Assembly (NCBI RefSeq): GCF_003448965.1
Contig: NZ_QRGC01000030.1
Coordinates: 38,991-82,969, forward strand
DNA: 43,979 bases
From: Oceanicella sp. SM1341
GTDB lineage: Bacteria > Pseudomonadota > Alphaproteobacteria > Rhodobacterales > Rhodobacteraceae
Reading direction: 5' to 3'
The notes beneath the pieces are model-generated. The model worked only from the letters and a program-made list of their open reading frames with translations. It had not been told where the DNA came from and ran no database searches. The position numbers and the translations under genes were made by a program. Position 1 is the first letter of the stretch; every line of letters starts with the position of its first letter. Below, piece after piece: positions 17,520 to 24,781 of the stretch.

Positions 17520-17887
17520 GTTAGCGCGTCGAGCACGATCAGGCCTCCTTTCTGAGGCAGCGCCGTCAGCACGGCGAAATTGGCGATATAGCCGCCGCCG
17601 AAGAACAGCGCGCGCTCGGAGCCGAAGAAGCCGGCGGCCTTGGCCTCCAGCGCTTCGTGCTCCGGGTCGTTGCCGCGCAGCAGGCGCGAGCCCGTGGCGC
17701 CGACGGGCGCACCATTGGCAAGGGCCTCCGCGACGGCATCGCGCATGCACTCGCTATTGGCGAGCGCGAGATAGTCGTTGGAAGCGAAATCGAGACCGAC
17801 GCGGCGGCTCAGGGAGCGCAAACGGCTTTTGCGGGCGAGCCCGCGCAGGCTTGCTTTATAGCGGTCGAGCAAAGCTTGTCCGCTCAC
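17520..17887 (-). pseudogene. bioF: bioF fragment (8-amino-7-oxononanoate synthase, N-terminal third)
   Basis: About 120 residues match the BioF N-terminus: FASNDYLALAN, GATGSRLLRGNDPEHEALE, SERALFFGGGYIANFAVL. After GGLIVLDAL the match stops and the frame runs into unrelated sequence. The PLP-lysine region and the rest (family length about 380) are missing. Start GTG at 17887 overlaps the end of the bioB fragment (GTGA), the natural arrangement of a biotin operon. Confidence 0.8.
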
Positions 17888-18130
17888 TGTGCATCACGCT
17901 GCATCGGCTGGATGCCGAGGCGGCGGAACAGGGTGCTGTCCTTGTCCTCGTCGGGGTTTTCGGCAGTCAGGAGCGTATCGCCCGACAAAGATCGAGTTGG
18001 CGCCGGCGAAGAAGCACAGCGCCTGCATCTCGTCGCTCATGGCGGTGCGACCGGCTGAGAGGTGCACATGCGACTTCGGCATCATGATCCGGGCGATCGC
18101 CATGGTGCGCACGAACTCGATCGGCCCAAT
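17884..18130 (-). pseudogene. bioB: bioB fragment (biotin synthase C-terminus), frameshifted
   Basis: The minus strand encodes the BioB C-terminal segment: [20 protein letters not shown], then [18 protein letters not shown] and NSIFVG. An extra C in the CCC run at 17981-17983 breaks the frame; after it the expected tail ([18 protein letters not shown] and on) continues to the stop at 17884. The radical-SAM core is absent. The left part joins an ardC fragment near 18130. Confidence 0.82.
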
Positions 18131-18136
18131 CGGTTC

Positions 18137-18257
18137 CCCAAGGCTGGGCCCAGGGCACGCATCTTGCCTCCAGCTCGCAGATAATCTTGCCGGTGATTTC
18201 GTTATAGAGGCTCGTCCGGTCCTGGCCGGTGCGAGCGGTTGCGGTCTTTCTGGACAT
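18137..18257 (-). pseudogene. ardC-like antirestriction gene fragment (N-terminus)
   Basis: Forty N-terminal residues (from ATG 18257, with GGAG seven bases upstream) match the start of ArdC-type antirestriction/ssDNA-binding proteins: [15 protein letters not shown] and VPWAQPWG. The match ends at PWG and the frame passes straight into bioB sequence. ArdC genes are common on conjugative elements, so this is probably a mobile-element scar. Confidence 0.7.
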
Positions 18258-18344
18258 CGCGGATCTCCGCGACGGGCGCCGGAAGCCTCGTTCCCAGCCC
18301 TTAACCCGTCACGGCAAAGCCGGCCCGCACTCTCACTCTAAGGG

Positions 18345-18587
18345 GCGTTGCGGCGTCTCGCCTATATTCACCACCTTGGAAACCTCACTATGCTTCCCCC
18401 AAAAGTGAATTCCACCCTTCAGGATAAGTCGCCAGATGTGAAGGCGGCCACGTATCGGAGCTGCGGCCTTATAGCAACCAGAGAGGTAGGCGAAGCAATC
18501 GAGAACGGAACGAAGTGGAACGAGGCGGCAGTTCGCGAACGGGCCTCCCGGATTGAGACCTTTGTCCGGAAAGAATGGGCAGACTAG
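18345..18587 (+). pseudogene. C-terminal fragment of a DUF1524 / GmrD-type HNH protein
   Basis: About 80 residues with YIHHLGNLTMLPPKVN, an unmatched stretch, then a Trp-containing tail (KWNEAAVRERASRIE, ending KEWAD). This is the C-terminal region of the DUF1524 HNH domain found in GmrSD-like type IV restriction enzymes and DUF262/DUF1524 proteins. The N-terminal bulk is absent and there is no ribosome site before the first ATG, so it is a remnant. Confidence 0.7.
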
Positions 18588-18823
18588 AAGAGACTCCGAA
18601 ATACCCGGATCAGGCTGTTCGCAAGCGGTTGTGAACCTGTTTCCTCTTCGGTTGGCAACGGCCCGAGGTCAGCTTCGGTGCCGTTGTCCGACTTGCCATG
18701 TCAGAACGTCGGGGCCTTGACAGGAAATTCCCCATACAAGGCTTTCTCCTTTAAATTCGGAATTCCGTACATGCGGATTTAAGTAGGTCAGAAGGCGAGT
18801 ACCACCTGGGCATCGTGCAGCCG

Positions 18824-18985
18824 CTACACGCGGAAACTCCCTGCCGGCAGGGGCCGCAGCAGTTCCTCTTCCGGGCGGGTCAGGTCGAGCCAGTCCATGC
18901 GCTTTTCACGCCGGGGCACCGCTTTCTGCCGGTCGTGATAAGGTTCGACGTTGTCGTTGGCCGTGGTCGTCAGGATCGCGTAAGA
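18824..18985 (-). pseudogene. SRAP (YedK-type SOS-associated peptidase) C-terminal fragment
   Basis: Reading leftward from 18985: AILTTTANDNVEPYHDRQ, then WLDLTRPEEELLRPLPAG and a TAG at 18824. This is the C-terminal segment of SRAP/YedK proteins, which crosslink abasic sites through Cys2; the N-terminal Cys and most of the fold are missing. The flanks (18588-18823) hold nothing I recognise. Confidence 0.65.
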
Positions 18986-19029
18986 CAAGAGCCGTCCGGC
19001 TTGGGGCGCTGGAATACAGGGGACATTGG

Positions 19030-19687
19030 ATGGCCGACCTCAATCTTGCGGATCGACTGAAACGGATTGAGCAGCTTGAGAATGAGCTGATCCGAAAAGG
19101 TGCGGGTATCGTTGGCGCCGGGGCCGACCTATCGCACGCCGACTTTTTTTGTTTTTGGTGCATTGCGCCGGACGCTGGCCCAGGCGCGCGGTTTCCGCGA
19201 CCTTATCAACGCGCGCAATTTTCCATGCGCGGCGGCCATCCTGCGTTTGCAGCTTGACACGGCCATGCGTATCAACGCGCTCTCGATCGTCAATGACGCG
19301 GATGCGGCGTGTAAATCCGTCCTTGATGGAGAGCAATTCAATCGACTCAAAGACCGGGACGGGAACAAGCTGTCCGATGCGCATATTCGCAAGACGCTCG
19401 CGCAGACGCACCCCTGGATCAGTCCGGTCTACGAGCGCGCCTCGGACTTCGTGCACCTGTCGGGCAAGCATTTCGAGGTGTCGATCGCCCGCACGGATGA
19501 TGACACGCGCATGGCATATTTCCAGATTAGCGGTCATGACCCGCAGCGATCTGAGGAGACTTATTTCGAGGCCGTCGACACTTTCTTCGAAGCGACTAAA
19601 CTGGCGGGGATGTTGCTTCTCGCCTTCTGGGTGGCGCGCCATCAGCGGGAAACCGTGATGGCCTCGATGCCGAAGGACGGCGCCTAG
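19030..19687 (+). pseudogene. Hypothetical protein gene interrupted by a frameshift in a T7 run
   Basis: The first frame starts at ATG 19030 (AGGGGA seven bases upstream) and encodes a helical N-terminus with ADRLKRIEQLENELIRKGAG. After seven T residues at 19144-19150 the sensible protein continues in the +1 frame (VFGALRRTLAQARGFRDLIN and on, to the stop at 19685-19687). One T fewer would give a single protein of about 218 residues. It contains a segment with HPWISPVYERASDFVHLSG, helical and HEPN-like in feel, but I cannot name the family. It could be a real mutation, a sequencing error or slippage-based expression. It heads a run of same-strand genes up to the IS21 remnant. Confidence 0.65.
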
Positions 19688-19775
19688 GTTCGGGGCGCGG
19701 CAATGTCTCGGCATTCACACCACGGATAATGCGCGAGGGCGAGATTGCCGTCCCTGCGCCATCAGGGGGCGGATA

Positions 19776-20438
19776 TTGCAAACGAGCGACCAGTTGCCGC
19801 GCATCTTCCAGGCCAATCTTGCGCGGCTGTTTGAGCGGGTCATTCAGCCCGCGATGCACGCATTGCCCGTCCACGCGTCGCTCGAATGCGGCGAGGCGGC
19901 GACGATGGAGCAATTTCTCGATCGCGCGGCGGCGCAGGTCGACAACTACACCGCCAATGAGGCGGCGAAGGCGTTCACGCTGACGCTCGCTGCGATCTTC
20001 GAGCGTCAATTGAGCATCTGGGCGCCTGCCATCTATCGCGACAGGGCGATTGAGATGCCGAAGTCGCGCGGCTTCCAGGACTTCCTGGCGCTCTGCGCCC
20101 AGCAGGCCGGAATAGACCTTGAGGGTGAGCTCGGAGCCGACCTCAGCGAGATGTTCATGGTCGCCAATGTCGTTCGCCATGGCGAAGGCTCGTCCTGCGA
20201 GAAACTGAAGACGGCCGTGCCTCACCTGTGGGACGAGGCGGCCGACGACTATCACGACCTTCTGGCGGGGCCGCGGATACCAAGCGAGCATCTTAGAATC
20301 CGGACCCGCGACCTGGTTCGCTACATCCGCGCGACCTCGCGGTTCTGGGGGTTAGCCGATCCCTTGCCGATGGCGGTCACCGACCCGCCGTATCGGGTCG
20401 AGGAAAGCGGAGGTGTTGCAGGTCGAACAAGTGGCTGA
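19776..20438 (+). CDS. Hypothetical helical protein, HEPN-like (pHEPN)
   Basis: A 220-residue protein, apparently all helical. FMVANVVRHGEG at about 128-138 resembles the NxxRHG element of RiboL-PSP-HEPN-type proteins, but I see no clear RX4-6H. Start is TTG at 19776 after a GGGGGCGG ribosome-site-like run; the first in-frame ATG would remove 27 residues. It ends 12 bases before the nuclease gene, so the two form an operon and plausibly one system. Confidence 0.65.
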   Translation: MQTSDQLPRIFQANLARLFERVIQPAMHALPVHASLECGEAATMEQFLDRAAAQVDNYTANEAAKAFTLTLAAIFERQLSIWAPAIYRDRAIEMPKSRGFQDFLALCAQQAGIDLEGELGADLSEMFMVANVVRHGEGSSCEKLKTAVPHLWDEAADDYHDLLAGPRIPSEHLRIRTRDLVRYIRATSRFWGLADPLPMAVTDPPYRVEESGGVAGRTSG

Positions 20439-20450
20439 AGGCTAGGCGGG

Positions 20451-21470
20451 ATGGGCAAGGATATTGATTTGTTGGCGCAGCTTGCAGCATTCGCCCGCGC
20501 GAACGACATCCCGCTGACCGATGCGGGCATTGCTGATCGCTTTGCGGCCGACATGGCCCCGCGTTTACGGGCCGCGATCAAGGATCGAAACCTTGTCTAC
20601 GGAATGCGAGCGGAGCGCCTTTTCGAGGCAATGGTCGTCAGCCTCGGGAAATTCCGCCTCTTAAAGACCGAGGACAATGGCGTTGTCCATGGCGCCGAGC
20701 AATTCCGCGCGCCGGACTTTAGGGTGGTCACGGAAGGCGGCCAACAGTGGCTCATCGAGGTGAAGAATGTCCATCGGGCGGACCCGTTCGATCAGGTCGA
20801 CGAGCAAGGACCGGCATACATGGCCTCACTGCGTCGCTACAGCGACGCCGTCGGTGTGCCGCTGCTCGTCGCGCATTTCTGGTCGCGATGGGGAATGTGG
20901 ACGCTCGTCGAGGTCGATCGCTTCCTCACGGAGGAAGGTGGCCTCAAAGTCGAGATGGCCAAAGCATTCGCCTATTCCCGTCTGGGCAATCTCGGCGACG
21001 TGGCGATTAATCTTCCTGGGCCCTTGGAATTCATCGCTCGCTTCGAGCCGGCAAGCGGCGAGGCGGAGCGGAGGCCGACGGCCGCGCTCTATCGCGACGG
21101 TCAGTTGCTGACCGAGGCGCGCGACCAGAACCTTGCAATGATCCTGCTGCAATTTGGCGAGTGGCCGCTTACCGGTCCCATTGAGATGCCGTCCGACGAC
21201 GGAGCGAGGCTGGTTCGCTTCACGGCCGAACCCGAGGAGCCGTCAGACCAAGGCTTCGACGGTATCGGTCTCGCGAGCCGCATATTCTCTCGGTTCTACC
21301 GCGAAGATACGAGCGCCGGGGATCAGGTGACACAACTGAATGGAGAGGCGCGGCCGGACTGGTTCAGGCCTCTCTCGGAATGGGATTTCAAAACGAGCAA
21401 GCTTGGCCTCCGGATTTTCCGCATCCAGGCTCGAATGGACGATTTTGCCCCGGAGGATGAGGATGGGTGA
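20451..21470 (+). CDS. PD-(D/E)XK nuclease-like protein
   Basis: A 339-residue protein. APDFRVVTEGGQQWLIEVKN at 87-106 gives the classic PD-(D/E)XK active site: Asp89, Glu103, Lys105, with Glu55 in RAERLFEAM on the preceding helix. The remaining 220 residues have no family that I recognise. The DNA or RNA target cannot be told. Start ATG 20451 follows GGCGGG. It overlaps a short downstream reading frame (ATGGGTGA) that is destroyed by an IS21-like insertion. Confidence 0.8.
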   Translation: MGKDIDLLAQLAAFARANDIPLTDAGIADRFAADMAPRLRAAIKDRNLVYGMRAERLFEAMVVSLGKFRLLKTEDNGVVHGAEQFRAPDFRVVTEGGQQWLIEVKNVHRADPFDQVDEQGPAYMASLRRYSDAVGVPLLVAHFWSRWGMWTLVEVDRFLTEEGGLKVEMAKAFAYSRLGNLGDVAINLPGPLEFIARFEPASGEAERRPTAALYRDGQLLTEARDQNLAMILLQFGEWPLTGPIEMPSDDGARLVRFTAEPEEPSDQGFDGIGLASRIFSRFYREDTSAGDQVTQLNGEARPDWFRPLSEWDFKTSKLGLRIFRIQARMDDFAPEDEDG

Positions 21471-21537
21471 CAGAGCTGCGATGACCGAAAACGAGTGGAA
21501 GGAGCATAGCCGCAAGGCCGTCACGGCCATGAAGTGC
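21463..21537 (+). pseudogene. 5' fragment of a gene cut by the IS21-like remnant
   Basis: ATG 21463 overlaps the nuclease stop (ATGGGTGA), indicating coupling. It encodes about 25 residues (MTENEWKEHSRKAVTAMKCA within it) before the IS terminal repeats begin at 21541. The start of a trypsin-like protease, with its 3' part at 22042-22461, is a plausible reconstruction, because that fragment is on the same strand just past the insertion. Confidence 0.5.
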
Positions 21538-21540
21538 GCA

Positions 21541-21608
21541 TTCCGACGCATCCGGTCGGCTGTTCCGACAACATCCGGTCAGTCATTCCGGGGTATCCGG
21601 TCAGCTGA
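21541..21608. repeat. Three imperfect terminal repeats of the IS21-like element
   Basis: Units begin at 21541, 21563 and 21586, each TTCCG followed by a few variable bases and ATCCGGTC. Several 20-25-base repeats per end are typical of IS21-family transposase binding sites. Confidence 0.65.
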
Positions 21609-21639
21609 GGATCGTTGCCGCTTAGGCATGGCTTTGATG

Positions 21640-22036
21640 TCAGGCGCCGTGGCCTTCGTCAACGATTTCGGTGGGGTCGCTCGAGCGGCGCAATGACGGT
21701 CCGTCGAGCTCGAGGCGATGGGCATTGTGGACCAGGCGGTCGAGGATGGCATCTGCGAATGTCGGTTCGCCGATCACGTCGTGCCAGGCCGCAACCGGCA
21801 GCTGGCTTGTGATCAGGATCGAGCCGCGATCGTGCCGGTCCTCGACGATTTCCATCAAGTCGCGGCGCTGCCCGGCGGTCAGGCGATCCGGGCCCCAGTC
21901 GTCGAGGATAAGCAGGTCGGCCTTCACCAAGGACCGGAACAGGCGCGGAAAGCGTCCGTCGCCATGGGCGAGTTCGAGGTCGGCGAAGAGACGCGGCAGG
22001 CGCTGATAGATGACCGTGCGGTTGTCACGGCAGGCG
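21640..22036 (-). pseudogene. istB: istB fragment (IS21 helper ATPase, C-terminal part)
   Basis: The fragment begins at RACRDNRTVIYQRLPRLFAD, contains the Walker B segment ADLLILDDWG, sensor motif ILITSQLP, the WHDVIGEP segment and the conserved ILDRLVHNAHRLEL, and stops at 21640. The N-terminal half including the P-loop is absent: at about 22036 the sequence passes into the coding part of an unrelated gene. Confidence 0.82.
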
Positions 22037-22041
22037 CGTTG

Positions 22042-22461
22042 ACCGAGGCCCGGGAGATCCTGTTCTTCCGAGGATATGCGCAGGAGAACTCGCATTTTCA
22101 TTTCGAGCATTTGCTAAGCGGGTCGACGTCATACGCCACTCAGGCCATGGAAGAGACGCCGATTGGTCTCGACGAGCGGTTCTTCTTCGCGCTGCATCAC
22201 ACGACGGAAAAGGCAGAGATGCTTGACGGCGTCGGCCACCTTCCGCTTCCGCCAGGGTTCAGCGGGTCCATGGTCTGGAATACACGCTATGTCGAATGCC
22301 TGCAGGCCGGCAAGCCGTGGACACCGGAAGAGGCACGAGTCACCGGCGTCGTCTGCCGATGGCGCTCGGGCGACACCGGCATCGTCGTCCTGCGGGTAGA
22401 ATATCTGAGGAGTTGGCTGCTCAATGCCACGAACGAGATCGCCCTGAGAGGCCACATTTAG
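22042..22461 (+). pseudogene. 3' fragment of a trypsin-like protease-type gene
   Basis: About 140 residues in one frame end at 22461. The PLPPGFSGSMVWN segment resembles the catalytic-Ser neighbourhood (GxSGS) of trypsin-like peptidases, followed by ARVTGVVCRW and IVVLRVEYLRSWL, which look like the last b-strands and a C-terminal helix. No start or ribosome site is present because the gene is cut by the IS21 remnant. The assignment as a protease is tentative. Confidence 0.5.
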
Positions 22462-22470
22462 ACCGGTCGA

Positions 22471-24510
22471 CTAACCAGGTTCTTCGGTGTTTCCGGGGGC
22501 AGGGTCCGCCGGCTCGCCGTCTTGGCCGTCGCCGGCTTCCTCGACCACGACACCCTCAAGGTATTGGCTGTGCCTTTCCTGGAGATACTTAATCGCGGTG
22601 CTCTCATCGGCGGAATGCTGCAGATGCTCCTGAAAAAACTGAAGGCGGGCGCGGTTGTCCTCTATGAGTTCGCCCCACGTCTTGATGCCGACGATATGTC
22701 GAGATCCTTTTGCGATTAGACGCCGCTCCCGATCCGGCCCGCTATCGATTTCGTGTTTGGCAAAGTCATCATAGGCGTTGGACACAAGCCAGAAGTGCCA
22801 GCGGACTCCCTCGACGGTCGAAAATCGCTCATCCGATGTGACAGCGATCGCATATTGCTTCGCCTGGGTGATTTCCTTGGCGCCGATCTTCACCTTCGGG
22901 GCCTTAAGCTCGACGATCATGTGTTCGATGTCGTTGGCTCGGTGTCGGCGGGTGGATCGGGAGAACATAAGATCGATGATGCCGCGCGTCTTGCCGATCA
23001 CCTTCACGGGCTCGTCAATCGAGATGTCCGGATCGAGGTGATCTCGGTGCTTTTCTAGGACGCGGCGAAGATCCTTGTCGCTGACCCACAGGTTATACTC
23101 TTCGCCGAAAATCCAGGTGTTTTCGGCGAGGATCTTGTGGAGCTGGGTTCGCTCCTTGAGCCGGCCCTTGGTTTCGGGATCAAAGACGATCGATTCAAGG
23201 GCAGCGATGAATTTCAGCCGGTCGGCAACGGTCTTGGCGGCCGTGATGATTGCAGAAAGCGTTGTCTCCTGCAGAAGCGTGGCAAGCTCCTTCTGCTTGC
23301 GGGCTGGCAGGTCCAGAACTTCCTTCAAGATCAGTTGCAACTCCTCCGGTCCGCGCTCAATGGCGTTGCGAAGCATGCGAAGATGCAGCGCTTTTGCCTT
23401 TGCCGAGCTGAGCCCGAGGTCCGGCGCCAGCTCCTGAACTTGAACCGCGACGATATCGAAGACCTGACGTTCTACCTTTTCGACGGCGTTTTGCGGATCA
23501 CCCCGGTATGGATACACATCCTCGGCGATCCATTCGTCGACGAGCGAGCGGGCCTTTTCCGCTGCTTTCTCTCGAAAATAGTCCTTGATCGCGGATCGGG
23601 CATGTTCGACCGCAGTGGTCAGAAGCGGATCCATTTCCGAGAGCGCGACCCGCTCCTGGTTGTGAAGCTCCTCGACGTAGCTGGATTTCAGGTACGCCGA
23701 AAACGAGAAGCCGGGGATGTGAAAACGGGTCTCGACCTGATCAAACGGAAATCCGTTCGCGGAGCAGAGATAGAGCACGCGGCGCGCATCCGTTCGCCAT
23801 TCGATGACCTCCAACTCCACGCTATGTTGGCTGCCGTCGGCAGCGACGACCGGTGGAAGAGGAGCTTTGTGATGGCTCGCTATCGCCTTCTCGGGATCGA
23901 GCCTTTGGCCGGCGATCGTTACTGACACGCCGCGATAGTTCATGAGGTAGAGAGCGAAAATCTCATTCAGATCCTGAAGACCTTCCTCGCTCTCGAAGGT
24001 CCTGAAATCGCGTCGGAGATCGTCGATTTCAACGATCACCCCTGTTCCTCGGTCAGGGGCAGGGATCTCCTCCGTGATTGTGACGTCCGTAAGGTCAGAT
24101 TCCAGGAGTCTGACCTCAAACGCTTTGCGCCCGTCTGCGCTGTCGTAACACACTTTCCAGGTGGCCGATTGACCGAGGGCGAATGCCTTGTAACGACCGC
24201 GACCCTCCTGGCCATGGATCATGCGGTGAGTGCGCTTCGTCTGACGCGTATGGCGCTTCCACGAGCCACCGAGATTGCCAAACAGCGCCCGTGCATCGAT
24301 GCGGGAGAACCCGTCGCCATTGTCGTAGACGACGATCTTGGACATGCCGCCCGCCAGATCGTTGTGTACGAACTCCACCGAGACGTCGCTGGCCTCTCCG
24401 TCGAGACTGTTCCACAGCAGTTCGGCGAGCGCAGGTATTGGCTTGGCCTTTGTTTGGCGCGCCAGAAAGTCATCTCTTACTGCAACGGAGACGTGTTCTT
24501 CGCCCGCCAT
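22471..24510 (-). CDS. GHKL (HSP90-like) ATPase fused to a PD-(D/E)XK nuclease
   Basis: A 679-residue protein. The N-terminal GHKL ATPase has the N-box ELLWNS (Glu30, Asn34), DNGDGF at 63-68 and the lid GQEGRGRYKAFALG at 100-113. A helical middle follows. The C-terminal domain (about 460-620) has NTWIFGEEYN, GIIDLMFSR and HMIVELKAPK, a nuclease core of the DUF4263/Shedu-like PD-(D/E)XK type with Asp, Glu and Lys in the right order; the tail is acidic. Such ATPase-nuclease fusions occur in defence islands. ATG 24510 has GGAGG five bases upstream. It is transcribed alone, convergent with the protease fragment. Confidence 0.82.
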   Translation of the reverse strand: MAGEEHVSVAVRDDFLARQTKAKPIPALAELLWNSLDGEASDVSVEFVHNDLAGGMSKIVVYDNGDGFSRIDARALFGNLGGSWKRHTRQTKRTHRMIHGQEGRGRYKAFALGQSATWKVCYDSADGRKAFEVRLLESDLTDVTITEEIPAPDRGTGVIVEIDDLRRDFRTFESEEGLQDLNEIFALYLMNYRGVSVTIAGQRLDPEKAIASHHKAPLPPVVAADGSQHSVELEVIEWRTDARRVLYLCSANGFPFDQVETRFHIPGFSFSAYLKSSYVEELHNQERVALSEMDPLLTTAVEHARSAIKDYFREKAAEKARSLVDEWIAEDVYPYRGDPQNAVEKVERQVFDIVAVQVQELAPDLGLSSAKAKALHLRMLRNAIERGPEELQLILKEVLDLPARKQKELATLLQETTLSAIITAAKTVADRLKFIAALESIVFDPETKGRLKERTQLHKILAENTWIFGEEYNLWVSDKDLRRVLEKHRDHLDPDISIDEPVKVIGKTRGIIDLMFSRSTRRHRANDIEHMIVELKAPKVKIGAKEITQAKQYAIAVTSDERFSTVEGVRWHFWLVSNAYDDFAKHEIDSGPDRERRLIAKGSRHIVGIKTWGELIEDNRARLQFFQEHLQHSADESTAIKYLQERHSQYLEGVVVEEAGDGQDGEPADPAPGNTEEPG

Positions 24511-24762
24511 GAGTCCTCCCGCCCGTATGTGGGCCACTTTACTTTTATCTACTTGAGGCGGGCCGATCGATGCAACCGGCGACGCCTTCCACTACCAAGC
24601 CTGTTTGCCTTGCGTCCTGGCAAGAGGGGACATCGCTTTCTCCGGGGCGCGCTGGGCTCGTCAACGGTAATTTCGGCGCTTGACCTTGATCGTGTTGAGG
24701 TGAAGGTAGGGAATGTAGATATCCCGCGTTCGCAGCCCCTTCGCGCCGACGTATCTTAATAG

Positions 24763-24781
24763 GCCGCCGTCACGAGGCGGC
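24763..24781 (-). terminator. Hairpin at the end of the seven-gene operon
   Basis: GCCGCC and GGCGGC (6 base pairs, 7-base loop) on the minus strand enclose the stop codon of the last gene and are followed only by CTATTAAG. It is a weak intrinsic terminator candidate. The adjoining gap to 24511 contains no credible gene. Confidence 0.35.

Larger units (their letters stand above)
21538..22038 (-). mobile_element. IS21-family remnant (one end plus partial istB)
   Basis: The left end carries multiple terminal repeats, then an istB coding fragment on the minus strand ending at 21640. istA, the istB start with the Walker A motif, and the other terminus are missing, so the element is dead. It separates the two pieces of a plus-strand gene. 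Confidence 0.75.

Noticed and set aside
17441-17520. Continuation of bioF into the CHAT-like gene as a designed fusion
   Set aside because: The bioF frame stops near 17441 in a frame different from the CHAT-like gene, so the overlap is accidental.
24640-24760. Short minus-strand frame reading ...DIYIPYLHLNTIKVKRR
   Set aside because: It looks protein-like but has no start codon or ribosome site and is under 40 residues; possibly a remnant, not supportable.
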